Source: Paracidovorax oryzae ATCC 19882
GTDB lineage: Bacteria; Pseudomonadota; Gammaproteobacteria; Burkholderiales; Burkholderiaceae_C
Reading direction: 5' to 3'
Assembly (NCBI RefSeq): GCF_000687165.1
Contig: NZ_JMKU01000017.1
Coordinates: 1 to 64,000, forward strand
DNA: 64,000 bases
Below are positions 27,323 through 37,385 of the stretch, one piece after another. Under the pieces are notes generated by a model. That model was not told the origin of the DNA and ran no database searches. It saw only the letters and a list, made by a program, of their open reading frames with translations. Made by a program: the position numbers and the translations under genes. How positions within the stretch are numbered: the first letter of the stretch is position 1; every line of letters begins with the position of its first letter.

Positions 27323-27682
27323 ATGCCCCATCTCGTCATCGAATACAGCGACAACCTGCGCCCCTTCCCCGAAGCGCAAGTGCTGGAGGCAGTGAATGCC
27401 TCCCTCACTGCCAGCCCCGAGATCCTGGCCGAATCCGACCTCAAGAGCCGCTTCGCCACCGCCGAGCGGTTCGCCATCGGCACGCAGCCGGCCGGGCGCG
27501 CCTTCGTGCATGCGCAACTGCGCCTGCTCTCCGGTCGCACGCCCGAGGCGAAGCAGGATCTCGCCGGCCGTGTCGGGGCGGTCCTGCGCGAGCACACGCC
27601 CAGGCCTGCCGGCGTGATGGTCCAGCTCAGCGTCGAGATCGTGGACATGGACCGCGCGTCCTACGTCAAGGAAAAGCTCTGA
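27323..27682 (+). CDS. 5-carboxymethyl-2-hydroxymuconate delta-isomerase-like tautomerase
   Basis: 119 residues of the CHMI subgroup of the tautomerase/MIF superfamily. Pro2 becomes the N-terminal catalytic base after Met removal (MPHLVIEYSDNL). Family features include FVHAQLRLLSGR and VQLSVEIVDMDRASYVKE at the C-terminus. In homoprotocatechuate degradation this enzyme isomerises a muconate intermediate, but no other hpa genes are nearby, so the physiological substrate is unclear. It is the last gene of the rightward run and converges on the type III cassette. Confidence 0.83.
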   Translation: MPHLVIEYSDNLRPFPEAQVLEAVNASLTASPEILAESDLKSRFATAERFAIGTQPAGRAFVHAQLRLLSGRTPEAKQDLAGRVGAVLREHTPRPAGVMVQLSVEIVDMDRASYVKEKL

Positions 27683-27746
27683 CATAGCCTTTCCCGCCGC
27701 CGGGTCCCGCTGCACGCGAGCGCCCGGAGGCGCCCCGGCCACGGGA

Positions 27747-28955
27747 TCAGCCGGCCACGGGCCGCATCAGCGATGCGATGGCCTGGAAGGCACCGATCGA
27801 CTGGCCGACGGCACGGCCACTGCGCTGCAGGGTCCCGCGCTCCGGCGCGTCTTCCGCCAGGGCGCGGGCCTGCGGCAGCGAACCGGGGGCCGACACGGAC
27901 CGGGCCAGTTCCACCATCGCGGCGGACGAGCGGCCCACCGATTGCGCGGCACGCCGCGCCAGCAGGCCCTGCACCGGGCTGGGCGCGCGCGCCTGCGCAT
28001 CCCCGGCCACAGGCTCCGCCATGAAAAGCGGCACGGCCACGGCGGTTTCCATCACCTTCGCCAGCGCGGCCTGCCCCCGGACGGCCCCGGACGATACGGC
28101 CGCGTGCAACGCGCCCAGGTCCGGCACCGGCAGGGTGGATGCCTGCAGGCGCAGGACCAGCGCAGCGCCCGCGTGGCGGCCGGCCTCCGCGTGCCCGCCG
28201 CGGGCCACGGCCCCCAGGGCGATCTGCGCGGCCAGCACATTGCCATCGCTGCCCGGCGCCGTGATGTCCTCCTGCAGGGAGCGGGCCCGCTCGCGCAGCG
28301 CCGTCCCGGAGGCCGGCTCCAGCGCGTTCATCCCGTGCACCATGGCATCCGGCACGATCGCGCGTTCGTCGATCGGCTCGAACGGCAGCGGCGGAAGCGG
28401 CGCCATGGCCCCGACCATCGCCTCGGCGCGCCGGCTGGCCGCGCCATCCAGCAATGCCTCCACGGCTGCGTCCGGCATCCTGCCGGCGCCATGCAGGGCG
28501 CCGGATGCCAGCGCAGCCAGCTCGGCGCCCCGGCGCGCACCCGCGAGGTCGGAGGGCAGCGACCGGTCCAGGCCGGCGAGCGCCGCCTGCCCGTGCCGGA
28601 TCGCCTCGCCGTGGGCGGCCTCCTGGTGGCCCGGCACCGACAGGTCCTGCTGCAGGGCCGCGAGCAGCCGGCTGCCGTCGGCGGCGCTGGCGGCAGCCTT
28701 GCGCTGCGCTGCCACCGGCGTGCCAGTGGATGAAGCGGCCTGGCGCGCCACCGCCGGTCGCTGCGGCAGGGCCGCGGTCCAGGTCCTGCCGGCCACGCCG
28801 CCCTGGGGCTGGGGCGCACGCCGCGCGAGCCCGGACGGCGCTGCCAGGGACTCGGAAGAAGGCCGGCCGGCCGGAGCATCCGCAGGCCGTGTCTCCGTGG
28901 CGCGCGCAGCATCCGGCCCGATGGGGGGGCCCTTGCGCGAAATGGGGGAGGTCAT
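27747..28955 (-). CDS. Candidate type III secreted effector, Ala-rich, no recognised domain
   Basis: 402 residues from the ATG at 28955, chosen for a perfect AGGAGG six bases upstream and a one-base gap after the chaperone stop. Residues 1-110 are disordered and rich in Ser, Pro, Ala and Arg (MTSPISRKGPPIGPDAARAT), as in type III secretion signals. The rest is Ala-rich and predicted mainly helical, with no Cys and no transmembrane segment. I recognise no catalytic motif. The effector assignment is an inference from three contextual facts: the upstream chaperone-like gene, the PIP-box promoter at 29591-29651, and the insertion of this two-gene unit between biosynthetic operons. Expected site of action is inside plant cells. 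Confidence 0.7.
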   Translation of the reverse strand: MTSPISRKGPPIGPDAARATETRPADAPAGRPSSESLAAPSGLARRAPQPQGGVAGRTWTAALPQRPAVARQAASSTGTPVAAQRKAAASAADGSRLLAALQQDLSVPGHQEAAHGEAIRHGQAALAGLDRSLPSDLAGARRGAELAALASGALHGAGRMPDAAVEALLDGAASRRAEAMVGAMAPLPPLPFEPIDERAIVPDAMVHGMNALEPASGTALRERARSLQEDITAPGSDGNVLAAQIALGAVARGGHAEAGRHAGAALVLRLQASTLPVPDLGALHAAVSSGAVRGQAALAKVMETAVAVPLFMAEPVAGDAQARAPSPVQGLLARRAAQSVGRSSAAMVELARSVSAPGSLPQARALAEDAPERGTLQRSGRAVGQSIGAFQAIASLMRPVAG

Positions 28956-28956
28956 G

Positions 28957-29451
28957 TCAGCCTCCTGCGATGCCAGGGGAGAAGACCAGGGTGGCCAGGC
29001 GCGCGGTGGCCACCATTTCGCCAGCCAGCGCCTGCCCTTCGGCATCCCCGGCGGGCAGGGTCACGCGGCGGTGCAGGGTCGCCTCGCCTTCCGGCAGGCA
29101 GCCGATCGCGGCTTCGAACCCCGCCAGCAGCCCCGGCGCGTTGGACAGCAGCGCGGACGCATCCTGCGCCGGCATGTCGGAAAACCGCTGCCGCATGACC
29201 ACGGTGAGCATCACCTGCACCTCGGATCGCAGCATCGAGTCCTGCCTGCCGGGCGGCGGGGACAACGGTGCCACGGTGATCAGCAGGTCGCCGATCGCGC
29301 AGCCACCATCCTCCGCCGCACGGTCGATCCCGGCGTTGTCCATGCCCAGCGCACGGGCGGCGGCGCGGATGAAATCATGGGTGTCGAGCGGCGGGCTCTG
29401 GAACGTGGCGGCGCCGTTGTCGGCTGCCGCGGGCTGGTGAGGCGATCGCAT
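28957..29451 (-). CDS. Predicted type III secretion chaperone (CesT/Tir-chaperone-like)
   Basis: 164 residues, small and acidic, with the helix-strand pattern of class I type III chaperones: an N-terminal helix (DTHDFIRAAARALGM), a strand region (GDLLITVAPLS, then SEVQVMLTVVMRQRF), a middle helix (SALLSNAPGLLAGFEAAIG) and a final strand plus helix (HRRVTLPAGD...ALAGEMVATARLATLVF). The start is supported by AAGGA seven bases upstream; the frame is open further but would run into the promoter. It lies directly behind the PIP-box promoter and is coupled to the effector gene (TGACATG junction). Sequence identity to known chaperones cannot be judged by eye; the fold call is moderate. Confidence 0.68.
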   Translation of the reverse strand: MRSPHQPAAADNGAATFQSPPLDTHDFIRAAARALGMDNAGIDRAAEDGGCAIGDLLITVAPLSPPPGRQDSMLRSEVQVMLTVVMRQRFSDMPAQDASALLSNAPGLLAGFEAAIGCLPEGEATLHRRVTLPAGDAEGQALAGEMVATARLATLVFSPGIAGG

Positions 29452-29590
29452 GAGAAGTCCTTGTCGTGTATCGAAAAGCGGCGGCCCCTGCCACAACGTG
29501 CGCTTTTGGAGCACGCCCGCGCGGGCACTTGCGGCATGCCGGAAATGGATGCCCGGCCGCCGCGACCCGCAACCACAGGTCCGCCCCAGC

Positions 29591-29651
29591 AGGGTATCGA
29601 TGCGGGGGCCATGCCGGCGGCACGGCACGAAGGCATGCGCGGCGATGCGAA
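29591..29651 (-). promoter_or_regulatory. Perfect PIP-box (HrpX-type) promoter for the chaperone-effector operon
   Basis: Read on the minus strand: TTCGC (29651-29647), 15 bases, TTCGT (29631-29627), 30 bases, then TACCCT (29596-29591). This matches exactly the plant-inducible promoter consensus TTCGB-N15-TTCGB-N30-32-YANNNT bound by HrpX/HrpB-type AraC regulators. The predicted transcript would start about 135 bases upstream of the chaperone ATG. The site lies just after the pabBC stop. Confidence 0.85.
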
Positions 29652-29691
29652 GCAGCCGGCCACGGAGACGAAGCCGGTGCCGGGAACGTGC

Positions 29692-31491
29692 TCAGGAACC
29701 GGAGGCCAGCTCCGCGCGCAGCCAGCCCCGCAGGCTGTTCAGGAAAGCCCACCCGCGCACGCGGGGCACGTCCTCCAGCCGGACCACGGCCTCCACGAGC
29801 CGCCCCTCGCGCAGCGCGACCGCCCGCCCCACCCCGGGCAGCAGCCCGCAGGCCAGTGGCGGCGTGACCCATCGCCCATCCAGCAGCACCGCGATGTTGC
29901 CGAAGGTTCCCTCGGTGATCTCCGCCGCCTCGTTCCAGAGCACCGTATCGAACACCCCCGGCGCGGCGGGCGCGAAGGCCGCGTAGTGCGCGCGCCGCGT
30001 GGTCTTGTGGCGCACGAACTCGCCGTGCGCCGCACTGAAGGGCCGGTCCGCCAGCGCCAGCCGCACAGGTACCGGCACATCCGGGCACGCGAAGGCTTCG
30101 GCACGCGGGCGGCCGGCGGCATCCAGCAGCAGCCGCGCGCGCCACAGGCCCCGCGGATGCGCGGCCGCCAGTGCGTCCAGGCAGGCCTGCACGCGGCCTG
30201 CATCCCACGGAAAGCCGAAATGCGCAGCGGATCCGGCCATGCGCGCCAGGTGCTCGCCCCGGTGGCGAAAGGCCCCTTCCTGCAGCGCCAGCGTCTCCAG
30301 CACCTCGAAAGGCTGGCTGGCCCGTTCCACGAAGGCCCGCTTGTGGCGCCACTCGTCCCATTCGGCATCCGCCTGCGCATCGGAGGTGATGCCGCTGCCG
30401 ATGCCGCATTCCGCCGCGCCGCCACGCAGCACCACGGTGCGGATCGGCACGTTGAAAGTGGCCGCGATACCGCCCTCTCCAGCCGCGCCGTCGGGCCGCA
30501 CCACCCCCAGTGCACCGCAGTACACACCGCGCGGCCCGGCCTCCAGCGCATGGATGGTCCGCATTGCCTGCACCTTGGGCGCGCCCGTGACCGATCCGCA
30601 GGGGAACAGCGCAGCAAACACGTCCGCCAGGCCCAGGCCCGGCCGCGTGCGGGCCGTCACGTCCGACGTCATCTGCCACACGGTGGGCAGCGCCTGGGTG
30701 CGGAACAGCGCCGGCACGCCAACGCTGTGGGGCTCGGCGATGCGCGAGAGATCGTTGCGCAGCAGGTCCACGATCATCACGTTCTCGGCCCGCTCCTTGG
30801 GGGCCGTGCGCAGGTGTTCCGCCCGGGCCTCGTCCGCCTCGGGAGTGTCGCCTCGCGGTGCCGTGCCCTTCATCGGGCGGGCCAGGATCGACCCGCCCGC
30901 CGGCCTCGAACGCCAGTCGAAGAAAAGCTCCGGAGACACCGACAGCACCTGCTCGTCTCCGGCATCGATATGCGCGGCATACCCGCCCGGTTGCGCCCGC
31001 TGCAGGGCTTCGAACAATGCCGCCGGGCGGCCCTCGAACCGGCCCCTCAGCGGCGCGGTGAAATTGACCTGGTACAGCTCGCCGTCGCGGATGGCCTGCT
31101 GGATGCGCCGGAAGGCCTCGTCGAAATCCTGGCGGTCCAGCCCGCTCCAGCCCTCCACCGACGCGGATGCCCCGCCGGCCCCGGCCACCCCGCCCGTGTC
31201 CACCACGTCGCGTGCCGGCGATGGAGCGCCATACACGGCAAACCACGCCAGCGGCCCGTCGGCCGGATGCGTCGCGAGCGCCGTATCGAACGCCCCCGCC
31301 GCCTCGTAGCGCAGGTAGCCCACGCACCATGCCCCTTCCCGCGCCCTGGCGTCCACCGCTTCGAGCACGGGGCGGACTTCCTGCAGCGAGCGGGCCACCA
31401 GCACCTCGCGCGGCTCCGCGAAGGCCAGGCGCAGCCGCGGCGCCGCCGGATCCAGCGGCGTGGAGAAATCGATGCGGGCCGAAGAGGTCAT
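29692..31491 (-). CDS. pabB: Fused aminodeoxychorismate synthase component I / aminodeoxychorismate lyase (PabB-PabC)
   Basis: 599 residues. Residues 1 to about 370 are a chorismate-binding enzyme with the PabB-type Lys in MKGTAPRG and the motif [12 protein letters not shown]. Residues about 400-599 are a class IV aminotransferase-fold lyase with the PLP-lysine in [10 protein letters not shown] and [14 protein letters not shown]. Together they convert chorismate and glutamine-derived ammonia to p-aminobenzoate plus pyruvate for folate synthesis. The ATG overlaps the nadA stop by four bases, so the two genes are coupled. The glutamine amidotransferase PabA is not in the window. Confidence 0.92.
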   Translation of the reverse strand: MTSSARIDFSTPLDPAAPRLRLAFAEPREVLVARSLQEVRPVLEAVDARAREGAWCVGYLRYEAAGAFDTALATHPADGPLAWFAVYGAPSPARDVVDTGGVAGAGGASASVEGWSGLDRQDFDEAFRRIQQAIRDGELYQVNFTAPLRGRFEGRPAALFEALQRAQPGGYAAHIDAGDEQVLSVSPELFFDWRSRPAGGSILARPMKGTAPRGDTPEADEARAEHLRTAPKERAENVMIVDLLRNDLSRIAEPHSVGVPALFRTQALPTVWQMTSDVTARTRPGLGLADVFAALFPCGSVTGAPKVQAMRTIHALEAGPRGVYCGALGVVRPDGAAGEGGIAATFNVPIRTVVLRGGAAECGIGSGITSDAQADAEWDEWRHKRAFVERASQPFEVLETLALQEGAFRHRGEHLARMAGSAAHFGFPWDAGRVQACLDALAAAHPRGLWRARLLLDAAGRPRAEAFACPDVPVPVRLALADRPFSAAHGEFVRHKTTRRAHYAAFAPAAPGVFDTVLWNEAAEITEGTFGNIAVLLDGRWVTPPLACGLLPGVGRAVALREGRLVEAVVRLEDVPRVRGWAFLNSLRGWLRAELASGS

Positions 31492-32615
31492 GCAGCGCCG
31501 ATGCGCGGCACCAGGGCCCCCGCGGGCTGACCTCCCTTGAGCGCCGCGGTGAACGCGAGCATGCGGTCGATGGGCTGGCGTGCCCGCGGAATCAGTGCAG
31601 GATCGACATGGACGGCGTTGGCCCCCGTCTCCAGCACGCGCGCCACGTCGGCCAGGCCGTTCATGGCCATCCAGGGGCAGTGCGCGCAGCTCTTGCAGGT
31701 GGCGCTGTTGCCGGCCGTGGGTGCCTCGTGGAACACCTTGTCCGGATTGAGCGCACGCAGCTTGTGCATCATCCCGTTGTCCGTGGCCACGATGAACTCG
31801 CGCGCATCCATCTCGCGCGCCGCCTTGAGGATCGCGCTCGTGGAGCCCACCGCATCCGCCAGCGCCACCACCTCGGCAGGGCTCTCCGGATGCACCAGTA
31901 CCCGGGCCTGCGGATGCTCCCGCTTGAGCGCCTCCAGCTCCGCCGCCTTGAACTCGTCGTGCACGATGCACGCGCCGTTCCAGAACAGCATGTCCGCTCC
32001 GGTCTCGCGCTGGATGTAGGCCCCCAGGTGCCGGTCGGGCGCCCACAGGATCTTGTGGCCGGCGGCGTGCAGCGCGCCCACGATCTCCAGGGCGCAGCTG
32101 GAGGTGACCAGCCAGTCGGCCCGCGCCTTCACCGCGGCACTGGTGTTGGCGTACACGACCACGGTGCGGTCCGGATGGGCGTCGCAAAAGGCGCTGAAAT
32201 CGTCCACGGGGCACCCCAGGTCCAGCGAGCAGGTGGCGTCCAGGTCAGGCATGAGAACAGTCTTCTCGGGCGACAGGATCTTCGCCGTCTCGCCCATGAA
32301 GCGCACCCCCGAGACGACCAGCGTCTGCGCGGCGTGGTCGCGTCCGAAGCGGGCCATCTCCAGCGAATCGCTGACGATGCCGCCGGTTTCCTCCGCCAGG
32401 TCCTGCAGGTCGGGGTGCACGTAGTAGTGCGACACCATGACCGCGTTCTTCTCGCGCAGCAGCGCGCGGATGCGCTCCTTGAGCGCGGCGCGTTCGGCCG
32501 GCAGGGGCTCCGCGGGCACGCGGGCCCAGGCGTGGCGGGTGGAGCACGCGCCCCCGCCCTCGCTGGCGGGCTGTTCGTATTCCACGGGCTTGAGGGCGAG
32601 GGTGTCGGTGGTCAT
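31488..32615 (-). CDS. nadA: Quinolinate synthase
   Basis: 375 residues. NadA condenses iminoaspartate with dihydroxyacetone phosphate to quinolinate using a [4Fe-4S] cluster. The three ligand cysteines sit in the expected contexts: [20 protein letters not shown] and the C-terminal [30 protein letters not shown] is also diagnostic. It lies between nadC (upstream, 87-base gap) and pabBC (downstream, overlapping), forming nadC-nadA-pabBC, and works with NadB encoded at 21325-22914. Confidence 0.97.
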   Translation of the reverse strand: MTTDTLALKPVEYEQPASEGGGACSTRHAWARVPAEPLPAERAALKERIRALLREKNAVMVSHYYVHPDLQDLAEETGGIVSDSLEMARFGRDHAAQTLVVSGVRFMGETAKILSPEKTVLMPDLDATCSLDLGCPVDDFSAFCDAHPDRTVVVYANTSAAVKARADWLVTSSCALEIVGALHAAGHKILWAPDRHLGAYIQRETGADMLFWNGACIVHDEFKAAELEALKREHPQARVLVHPESPAEVVALADAVGSTSAILKAAREMDAREFIVATDNGMMHKLRALNPDKVFHEAPTAGNSATCKSCAHCPWMAMNGLADVARVLETGANAVHVDPALIPRARQPIDRMLAFTAALKGGQPAGALVPRIGAA

Positions 32616-32702
32616 GGCGGGGTGCCTGTCGGGCCGGTTCTGTGGGGCCTCGTTGGGGTTGCGGAAAACGCGCTGTGAAACGTGCGGTGGGCGGCAGGCG
32701 AC

Positions 32703-33596
32703 TCAGGCCGGATCCTGCATGCGCATCGAGAAATCGGTGGCCTTCACGTCCTTGGTCAGCGTGCCGATGGAAATGCGGTCCACGCCCGTCTCGGCCAGTG
32801 CGCGCAGGCCCTCCAGCGTCACGCCCCCGGAAATCTCCAGGATGGCCGGCCCTGCAGGATGCTCGGCGTTCAGGCGCACGGCATCGTGCAACATCGGCAG
32901 CGGCATGTTGTCCAGCAACACCATGCGGGCGCCGGCCGACAGCGCCTCGTCCAGTTGCTCCAGCGTCTCGCACTCGATCTCGATGAACTTCGCCTGCGCG
33001 GCCGCGGCACGCGCCGCATGCAGCACGGCCGTGACGCCTCCCGCGGCGGCGATGTGGTTTTCCTTGATGAGCACCGCGTCGTGCAGCCCGATGCGGTGGT
33101 TGGTGCCCCCACCCATGCGCACGGCGTACTTCTGCGCCAGGCGCAGTCCGGGCAGGGTCTTGCGGGTATCCACGATCTGCGCGCGGGTGCCCGCTACCGC
33201 ATCGACGTAGCGCCGGGTCTTGGTGGCCACGGCCGACAGCAACTGCAGGAAATTGAGCGCCGTGCGCTCGGCGCTCAGCAGCGCCCGCGCCTGCCCCTCG
33301 ATCTCCAGCACCACCTGGTCGGCCGCGCAGCGCTGGCCCTCGGCCACCTTCCAGGTCAGCCGCACGTCCGGATCCAGCGCGCGCAGCGCGGCCTCGGCCC
33401 AGGGCGCACCGCAGATCACGGCCTCTTCGCGGGCCAGCACGCGCGCGCGTGCGCGCCGCGCCGGATCGATCAGGGCGGCGGTCAGGTCGCACGCGCCCAC
33501 GTCCTCTTCCAGGGCCCGGGCCACGTCGGCGCACACCACGGCCTGCCATTGCGCATCGCCCACCGGGCCGGCGGCTGGCTGAAACATATTCGTCAT
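32703..33596 (-). CDS. nadC: Nicotinate-nucleotide pyrophosphorylase (carboxylating)
   Basis: 297 residues. NadC makes nicotinate mononucleotide from quinolinate and PRPP, releasing CO2. Visible motifs are [20 protein letters not shown] and [20 protein letters not shown] (PRPP/quinolinate site), and the C-terminal barrel segment [21 protein letters not shown]. The start chosen is ATG 33596 (MTNMFQP); a second ATG three codons later is possible. First gene of the leftward nadC-nadA-pabBC run, divergent from panB. Confidence 0.96.
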   Translation of the reverse strand: MTNMFQPAAGPVGDAQWQAVVCADVARALEEDVGACDLTAALIDPARRARARVLAREEAVICGAPWAEAALRALDPDVRLTWKVAEGQRCAADQVVLEIEGQARALLSAERTALNFLQLLSAVATKTRRYVDAVAGTRAQIVDTRKTLPGLRLAQKYAVRMGGGTNHRIGLHDAVLIKENHIAAAGGVTAVLHAARAAAAQAKFIEIECETLEQLDEALSAGARMVLLDNMPLPMLHDAVRLNAEHPAGPAILEISGGVTLEGLRALAETGVDRISIGTLTKDVKATDFSMRMQDPA

Positions 33597-33728
33597 GGAA
33601 CGCGAGCATACCGGCAACGCGCCCGCGCGACAGCAGGCACACCCCGCCGCACGGAGGTCACTCTGGCGGACCGGCCCGGACACCGGCTTAGACTCGCGGC
33701 TCATTCGCGTTTCCCGAGGATTGATTCC

Positions 33729-34619
33729 ATGACCGCGCCAACGCCGACGCCCGCCAACGCCACCACGCCTTACGGCACCCTGCCCCCTGCCTCCCCTCTG
33801 CCGCAGCGCCGCCCCGTGAGCCTGCCGCGACTGGCGCAGATGCGCGAGGCCGGCGAGAAGATCACCATGCTGACGGCCTACGACGCCACCTTCGCCGCAG
33901 TGGCCGATGCGGCGGGCGTGGAATGCCTGCTCGTGGGCGATTCGCTGGGCATGGTCTGCCAGGGCCTGCCCAGCACGGTGGGCGTGTCCCTGGACACCAT
34001 GGCCTACCACACGGCCAGCGTGGCGCGGGGCCTGCACCGGGTACAGGGCACGGCCTGGCTGATCGCCGACCTGCCCTATGGCAGCTACGCGGAAAGCCCC
34101 GAACAGGCCATGCGCAGCGCCTGCACGCTGATGCAGGCCGGAGCGCACATGGTCAAGCTCGAAGGCGGCGGCTGGACGGCACCCACCGTCCGGTTCCTGG
34201 TCGAGCGCGGCGTGCCGGTCTGCGCGCACCTGGGCCTCACCCCGCAAACGGTGCATGCCCTGGGCGGCTACCGCGTCCAGGGCCGCAGCGACGAAGCCGC
34301 GCGCGCGCTGCGCAGCCAGGCCAACGAACTGCAGGACGCGGGCGCCGCCATGCTGGTGCTCGAGATGGTGCCCGCCACGCTGGCGCGCGAAGTGACCGAC
34401 GCCCTGCCGCGCTGCCACACCATCGGCATCGGCGCCGGCAGCGGCACGGCCGGCCAGGTGCTCGTTCTGCACGACATGCTGGGAGTGAACCTCGGCAAGA
34501 ACCCGAAGTTCGCGCACGACTTCATGGCCCAGGCCGGCAGCGTGCGCGGCGCCATCGAAGCCTACGTGCAGGCCGTCAAGGCGGGACGCTTCCCGGACGA
34601 CGCACTCCACGCCTGGTAA
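33729..34619 (+). CDS. panB: 3-methyl-2-oxobutanoate hydroxymethyltransferase
   Basis: 296 residues. PanB transfers a hydroxymethyl group from methylene-THF to ketoisovalerate, giving ketopantoate for pantothenate. Motifs [28 protein letters not shown] and [20 protein letters not shown] are present. The first 36 residues are a variable Pro/Thr-rich tail before the conserved barrel. panC follows after 66 bases. Confidence 0.96.
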   Translation: MTAPTPTPANATTPYGTLPPASPLPQRRPVSLPRLAQMREAGEKITMLTAYDATFAAVADAAGVECLLVGDSLGMVCQGLPSTVGVSLDTMAYHTASVARGLHRVQGTAWLIADLPYGSYAESPEQAMRSACTLMQAGAHMVKLEGGGWTAPTVRFLVERGVPVCAHLGLTPQTVHALGGYRVQGRSDEAARALRSQANELQDAGAAMLVLEMVPATLAREVTDALPRCHTIGIGAGSGTAGQVLVLHDMLGVNLGKNPKFAHDFMAQAGSVRGAIEAYVQAVKAGRFPDDALHAW

Positions 34620-34685
34620 CGCGCCCTCCCCCGAGAGCCCGCAGCCGGCCTTCCGCCCTTCCGACGACCTTCCAGCCGCTCCTCC

Positions 34686-35534
34686 ATGCTCATCGCACAC
34701 TCCATCGCCGACCTGCGCTCCACGCTCGCCAGCCGGGGCCGCCCGGCCTTCGTCCCCACCATGGGCAACCTGCACGAAGGGCACCTGTCCCTGGTGCGGC
34801 AGGCCCGCGCGCTTGGCGACGTGACCGTCGCCAGCATCTTCGTCAACCGCCTCCAGTTCCTGCCCCACGAGGATTTCGACAGCTATCCACGCACCTGGGA
34901 GGCCGACCGCGCGCAACTGGAAGCCGCAGGCTGCGACATCCTCTTCGCCCCGCGCGAGACGGACCTCTACCCCCAGGCGCAAACCTTCAAGGTCCAGCCC
35001 GATCCGCTGCTGGCCGACCTGCTCGAAGGGCACTTCCGCCCCGGCTTCTTCACGGGCGTCTGCACCGTGGTCATGAAGCTGTTCTCCGCCGTGTTCGGCA
35101 CGACCGGCGGCGGAACGGCCCTGTTCGGCAAGAAGGACTACCAGCAGCTGATGGTGATCCGCCGCATGGTGGAGCAATTCGCCCTGCCGGTGGACGTGGT
35201 GGCAGGGGACACCTGCCGCGCCCCGGACGGACTCGCCCTCAGCTCGCGCAACGGCTACCTGGGGCCGGCCGAACGCGTCCAGGCGGTGGAGCTGTCGCGC
35301 GCCCTGCGGGCCCTGTCGGACGCCGCGCTCTCGCGCCCCATCGCCGACTGGCCCGCACTGGAGGCCGAGGCAGGCGACGCGCTGCGCAGCCGGGGCTGGC
35401 AGCCCGACTACCTCGTGGTGCGCCGCAGGGCCGACCTGCAGCGCCCCGACACCGCACCCCAACCCGGCACGCTGGTGGCCCTGGGCGCGGCCCGGCTAGG
35501 GCCGACCCGGCTCATCGACAACCTCGAGTTCTGA
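34686..35534 (+). CDS. panC: Pantothenate synthetase
   Basis: 282 residues. PanC ligates pantoate and beta-alanine with ATP. The nucleotidylyltransferase signature PTMGNLHEGH (24-33), the FVNRLQF segment and LFGKKDYQQLMVIRRMV are in place, along with LSSRNGYL. Usual family length. It sits downstream of panB; panD is not in the window. Confidence 0.96.
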   Translation: MLIAHSIADLRSTLASRGRPAFVPTMGNLHEGHLSLVRQARALGDVTVASIFVNRLQFLPHEDFDSYPRTWEADRAQLEAAGCDILFAPRETDLYPQAQTFKVQPDPLLADLLEGHFRPGFFTGVCTVVMKLFSAVFGTTGGGTALFGKKDYQQLMVIRRMVEQFALPVDVVAGDTCRAPDGLALSSRNGYLGPAERVQAVELSRALRALSDAALSRPIADWPALEAEAGDALRSRGWQPDYLVVRRRADLQRPDTAPQPGTLVALGAARLGPTRLIDNLEF

Positions 35535-35668
35535 GCAGCTCGGCACGAGATGTCCCGCGCGGCGGGAAGGCGCGCACCTACGCGGGCAGGTGCCGCGCGC
35601 GCACAATCCGCGGGGCGCCCGGGTCTTAAGGTGGAGACATCTTCAACCCACCTTTCAGGAGAAAGACC

Positions 35669-35743
35669 ATGCCCATCATCCTGTGGCTCCTCGGCGTCCC
35701 GCTGTCCCTCGTCCTGCTGCTGATGCTCTTCGGCGTGGTCTGA
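35669..35743 (+). CDS. 24-residue hydrophobic membrane peptide
   Basis: Short frame encoding MPIILWLLGVPLSLVLLLMLFGVV, which is essentially one membrane helix with no charged residue. A strong AGGAG site lies seven bases before the ATG (35657-35661) and the frame ends in TGA. Similar tiny membrane peptides occur in many proteobacteria, some stress-induced. It stands alone between panC and the convergent gpsA. Function unknown; expression should be confirmed. Confidence 0.6.
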   Translation: MPIILWLLGVPLSLVLLLMLFGVV

Positions 35744-35809
35744 TGCGCGTACGCGGCGTGGGCGGCCGGTGCCCCGGCCCCCACGTTGGCGCACCGCGGA
35801 GGGCAACGC

Positions 35810-36838
35810 TCAGCAGGAGCGCAGTTCCGCCGCGGGGCTGCGCCCCATCAGCCGTGCCACCGCCTCCGCAGCGGTCGATCGGCCATCCAGCAGCGCCACC
35901 ACTTCCTGCGCGATCGGCATGTCCACGCCGAGCTGGCCCGCACGACGCACCACCGTCCGTGCGCTGTACACCCCCTCGGCCACATGGCCGAGCGACTCCA
36001 CCGCCTGGTCCAGTGTGAGGCCTCGCGCGAGCGCCAGGCCCACACGGCGGTTGCGGGACAGGTCCCCCGTGGCGGTCAGCACCAGGTCACCCAACCCCGA
36101 AAGTCCCATGAACGTCTCCGCCCGCGCGCCGAGCGCGAGCCCGAGCCTGCTCATCTCGGCCAGGCCCCGGGTAATGAGCGCGGCACGCGCGTTCGTGCCC
36201 AGATCCAGCCCATCGCACAGGCCGGTGGCGATGGCCAGCACATTCTTCACGGCGCCTCCCACCTCCACGCCCACGATGTCCTCGTTGGCGTAAACGCGCA
36301 GGGTGGGCCCATGGAACGCCTCCACGAGCAGCTCACGCACCTGCGCATCGCGGCTTGCGGCCACCAGCGCGGTGGGCCGCCCCTGCGCCGCCTCCAGAGC
36401 GAAGCTGGGGCCGCTGAGCGCGCCCGCGCGCAAACGCGGGGCCACCTGGCTGCAGATCTCGTGCGCCATCAGGCCCTGGGACGCGGCCTCGCCGCCTGCG
36501 GGAACGGCCTCGAAACCCTTGCAGAGCCAGGCCACGGGGATGTCCGCGTCGCGCAACGCCTCCAGCATGCCGCGCAGGCCGGACATGGGGGTCGCGACGA
36601 TGGCCAGGACGGCCCGGCTGGACGCAAGCGCCCCGGAAGGCGCACCGCTCGCGAGGGCGAGGGCCGGGGGAAAGGCGATGCCGGGAAGATAGCGGGCGTT
36701 CTGGCGCGCCGCCTGCATCGCGGCGGCCTGGTGGCCATCGCGCGCCCAGAGGGTCACGGCATGTCCGGCCGGGTGCGCGGCCGCGCTGAGGGCCATGGCC
36801 GTGCCCCAGGCGCCGGCACCGAACACGATGATCTTCAT
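35810..36838 (-). CDS. gpsA: Glycerol-3-phosphate dehydrogenase [NAD(P)+]
   Basis: 342 residues. GpsA reduces dihydroxyacetone phosphate to sn-glycerol-3-phosphate for phospholipid synthesis. The Rossmann motif [10 protein letters not shown] (8-17), the substrate-site [24 protein letters not shown] with the catalytic Lys, and [20 protein letters not shown] are conserved. It is the last gene of the leftward rhodanese-grxC-secB-gpsA run, a typical betaproteobacterial order. Confidence 0.96.
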   Translation of the reverse strand: MKIIVFGAGAWGTAMALSAAAHPAGHAVTLWARDGHQAAAMQAARQNARYLPGIAFPPALALASGAPSGALASSRAVLAIVATPMSGLRGMLEALRDADIPVAWLCKGFEAVPAGGEAASQGLMAHEICSQVAPRLRAGALSGPSFALEAAQGRPTALVAASRDAQVRELLVEAFHGPTLRVYANEDIVGVEVGGAVKNVLAIATGLCDGLDLGTNARAALITRGLAEMSRLGLALGARAETFMGLSGLGDLVLTATGDLSRNRRVGLALARGLTLDQAVESLGHVAEGVYSARTVVRRAGQLGVDMPIAQEVVALLDGRSTAAEAVARLMGRSPAAELRSC

Positions 36839-36926
36839 GAGGAATGTCGTTGCGGTTTCGGCAGGGGAACCGCTCGCAGTCCCCGGCTGCGATGCGCCGC
36901 CGCACGGCGGCGCCCGGTGGGAAGGA

Positions 36927-37385
36927 TTACTGCGTGACGCCCGGCGTCGGCGCGGCCGAGGCCAGTTGCGACTGCTGCTGCTCGTACATGGCCTGGAAGT
37001 TGATCTCTGCCAGGTGCACGGGCGGGAAGCCGGCGCGCGTGATCACGTCGGCGATGTTGCCGCGCAGGTAGGGATAGACGATCTGGGGGCAGGCGATGCC
37101 CATGATCGGGCCCATCTGGTCTTCCGGGATGTTGCGGATCTCGAAGATGCCGGCCTGCTTGGCCTCGACCAGGAACACCGTCTTGTCCTTGATCTTGGTC
37201 TGCACCGTGGCCGTCACGGCCACCTCGAAAATGCCGTCGGCGACGGGGGATGCCTCGACGCCCAGCTGGATGTCCACGTTGGGCTGCTCCTGCTCCAGCA
37301 GGATCTGGGGCGAATTCGGCTGCTCCAGGGACAGATCCTTCAGATACACGCGCTGGATCTGGAACACGGGATTTTCTTCGGACAT
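36927..37385 (-). CDS. secB: Protein-export chaperone SecB
   Basis: 152 residues. SecB holds preproteins unfolded and delivers them to SecA. It begins [21 protein letters not shown] and includes the [29 protein letters not shown] block that binds SecA and substrate. The ATG at 37385 is the conserved start, although the frame is open further upstream. Flanked by grxC and gpsA. Confidence 0.97.
   Translation of the reverse strand: MSEENPVFQIQRVYLKDLSLEQPNSPQILLEQEQPNVDIQLGVEASPVADGIFEVAVTATVQTKIKDKTVFLVEAKQAGIFEIRNIPEDQMGPIMGIACPQIVYPYLRGNIADVITRAGFPPVHLAEINFQAMYEQQQSQLASAAPTPGVTQ

Noticed and set aside
27778-31530. 1250-codon plus-strand frame across the type III cassette and pabBC
   Set aside because: It is antisense to four supported features including the PIP box; the translation is low-complexity with no recognisable motif.
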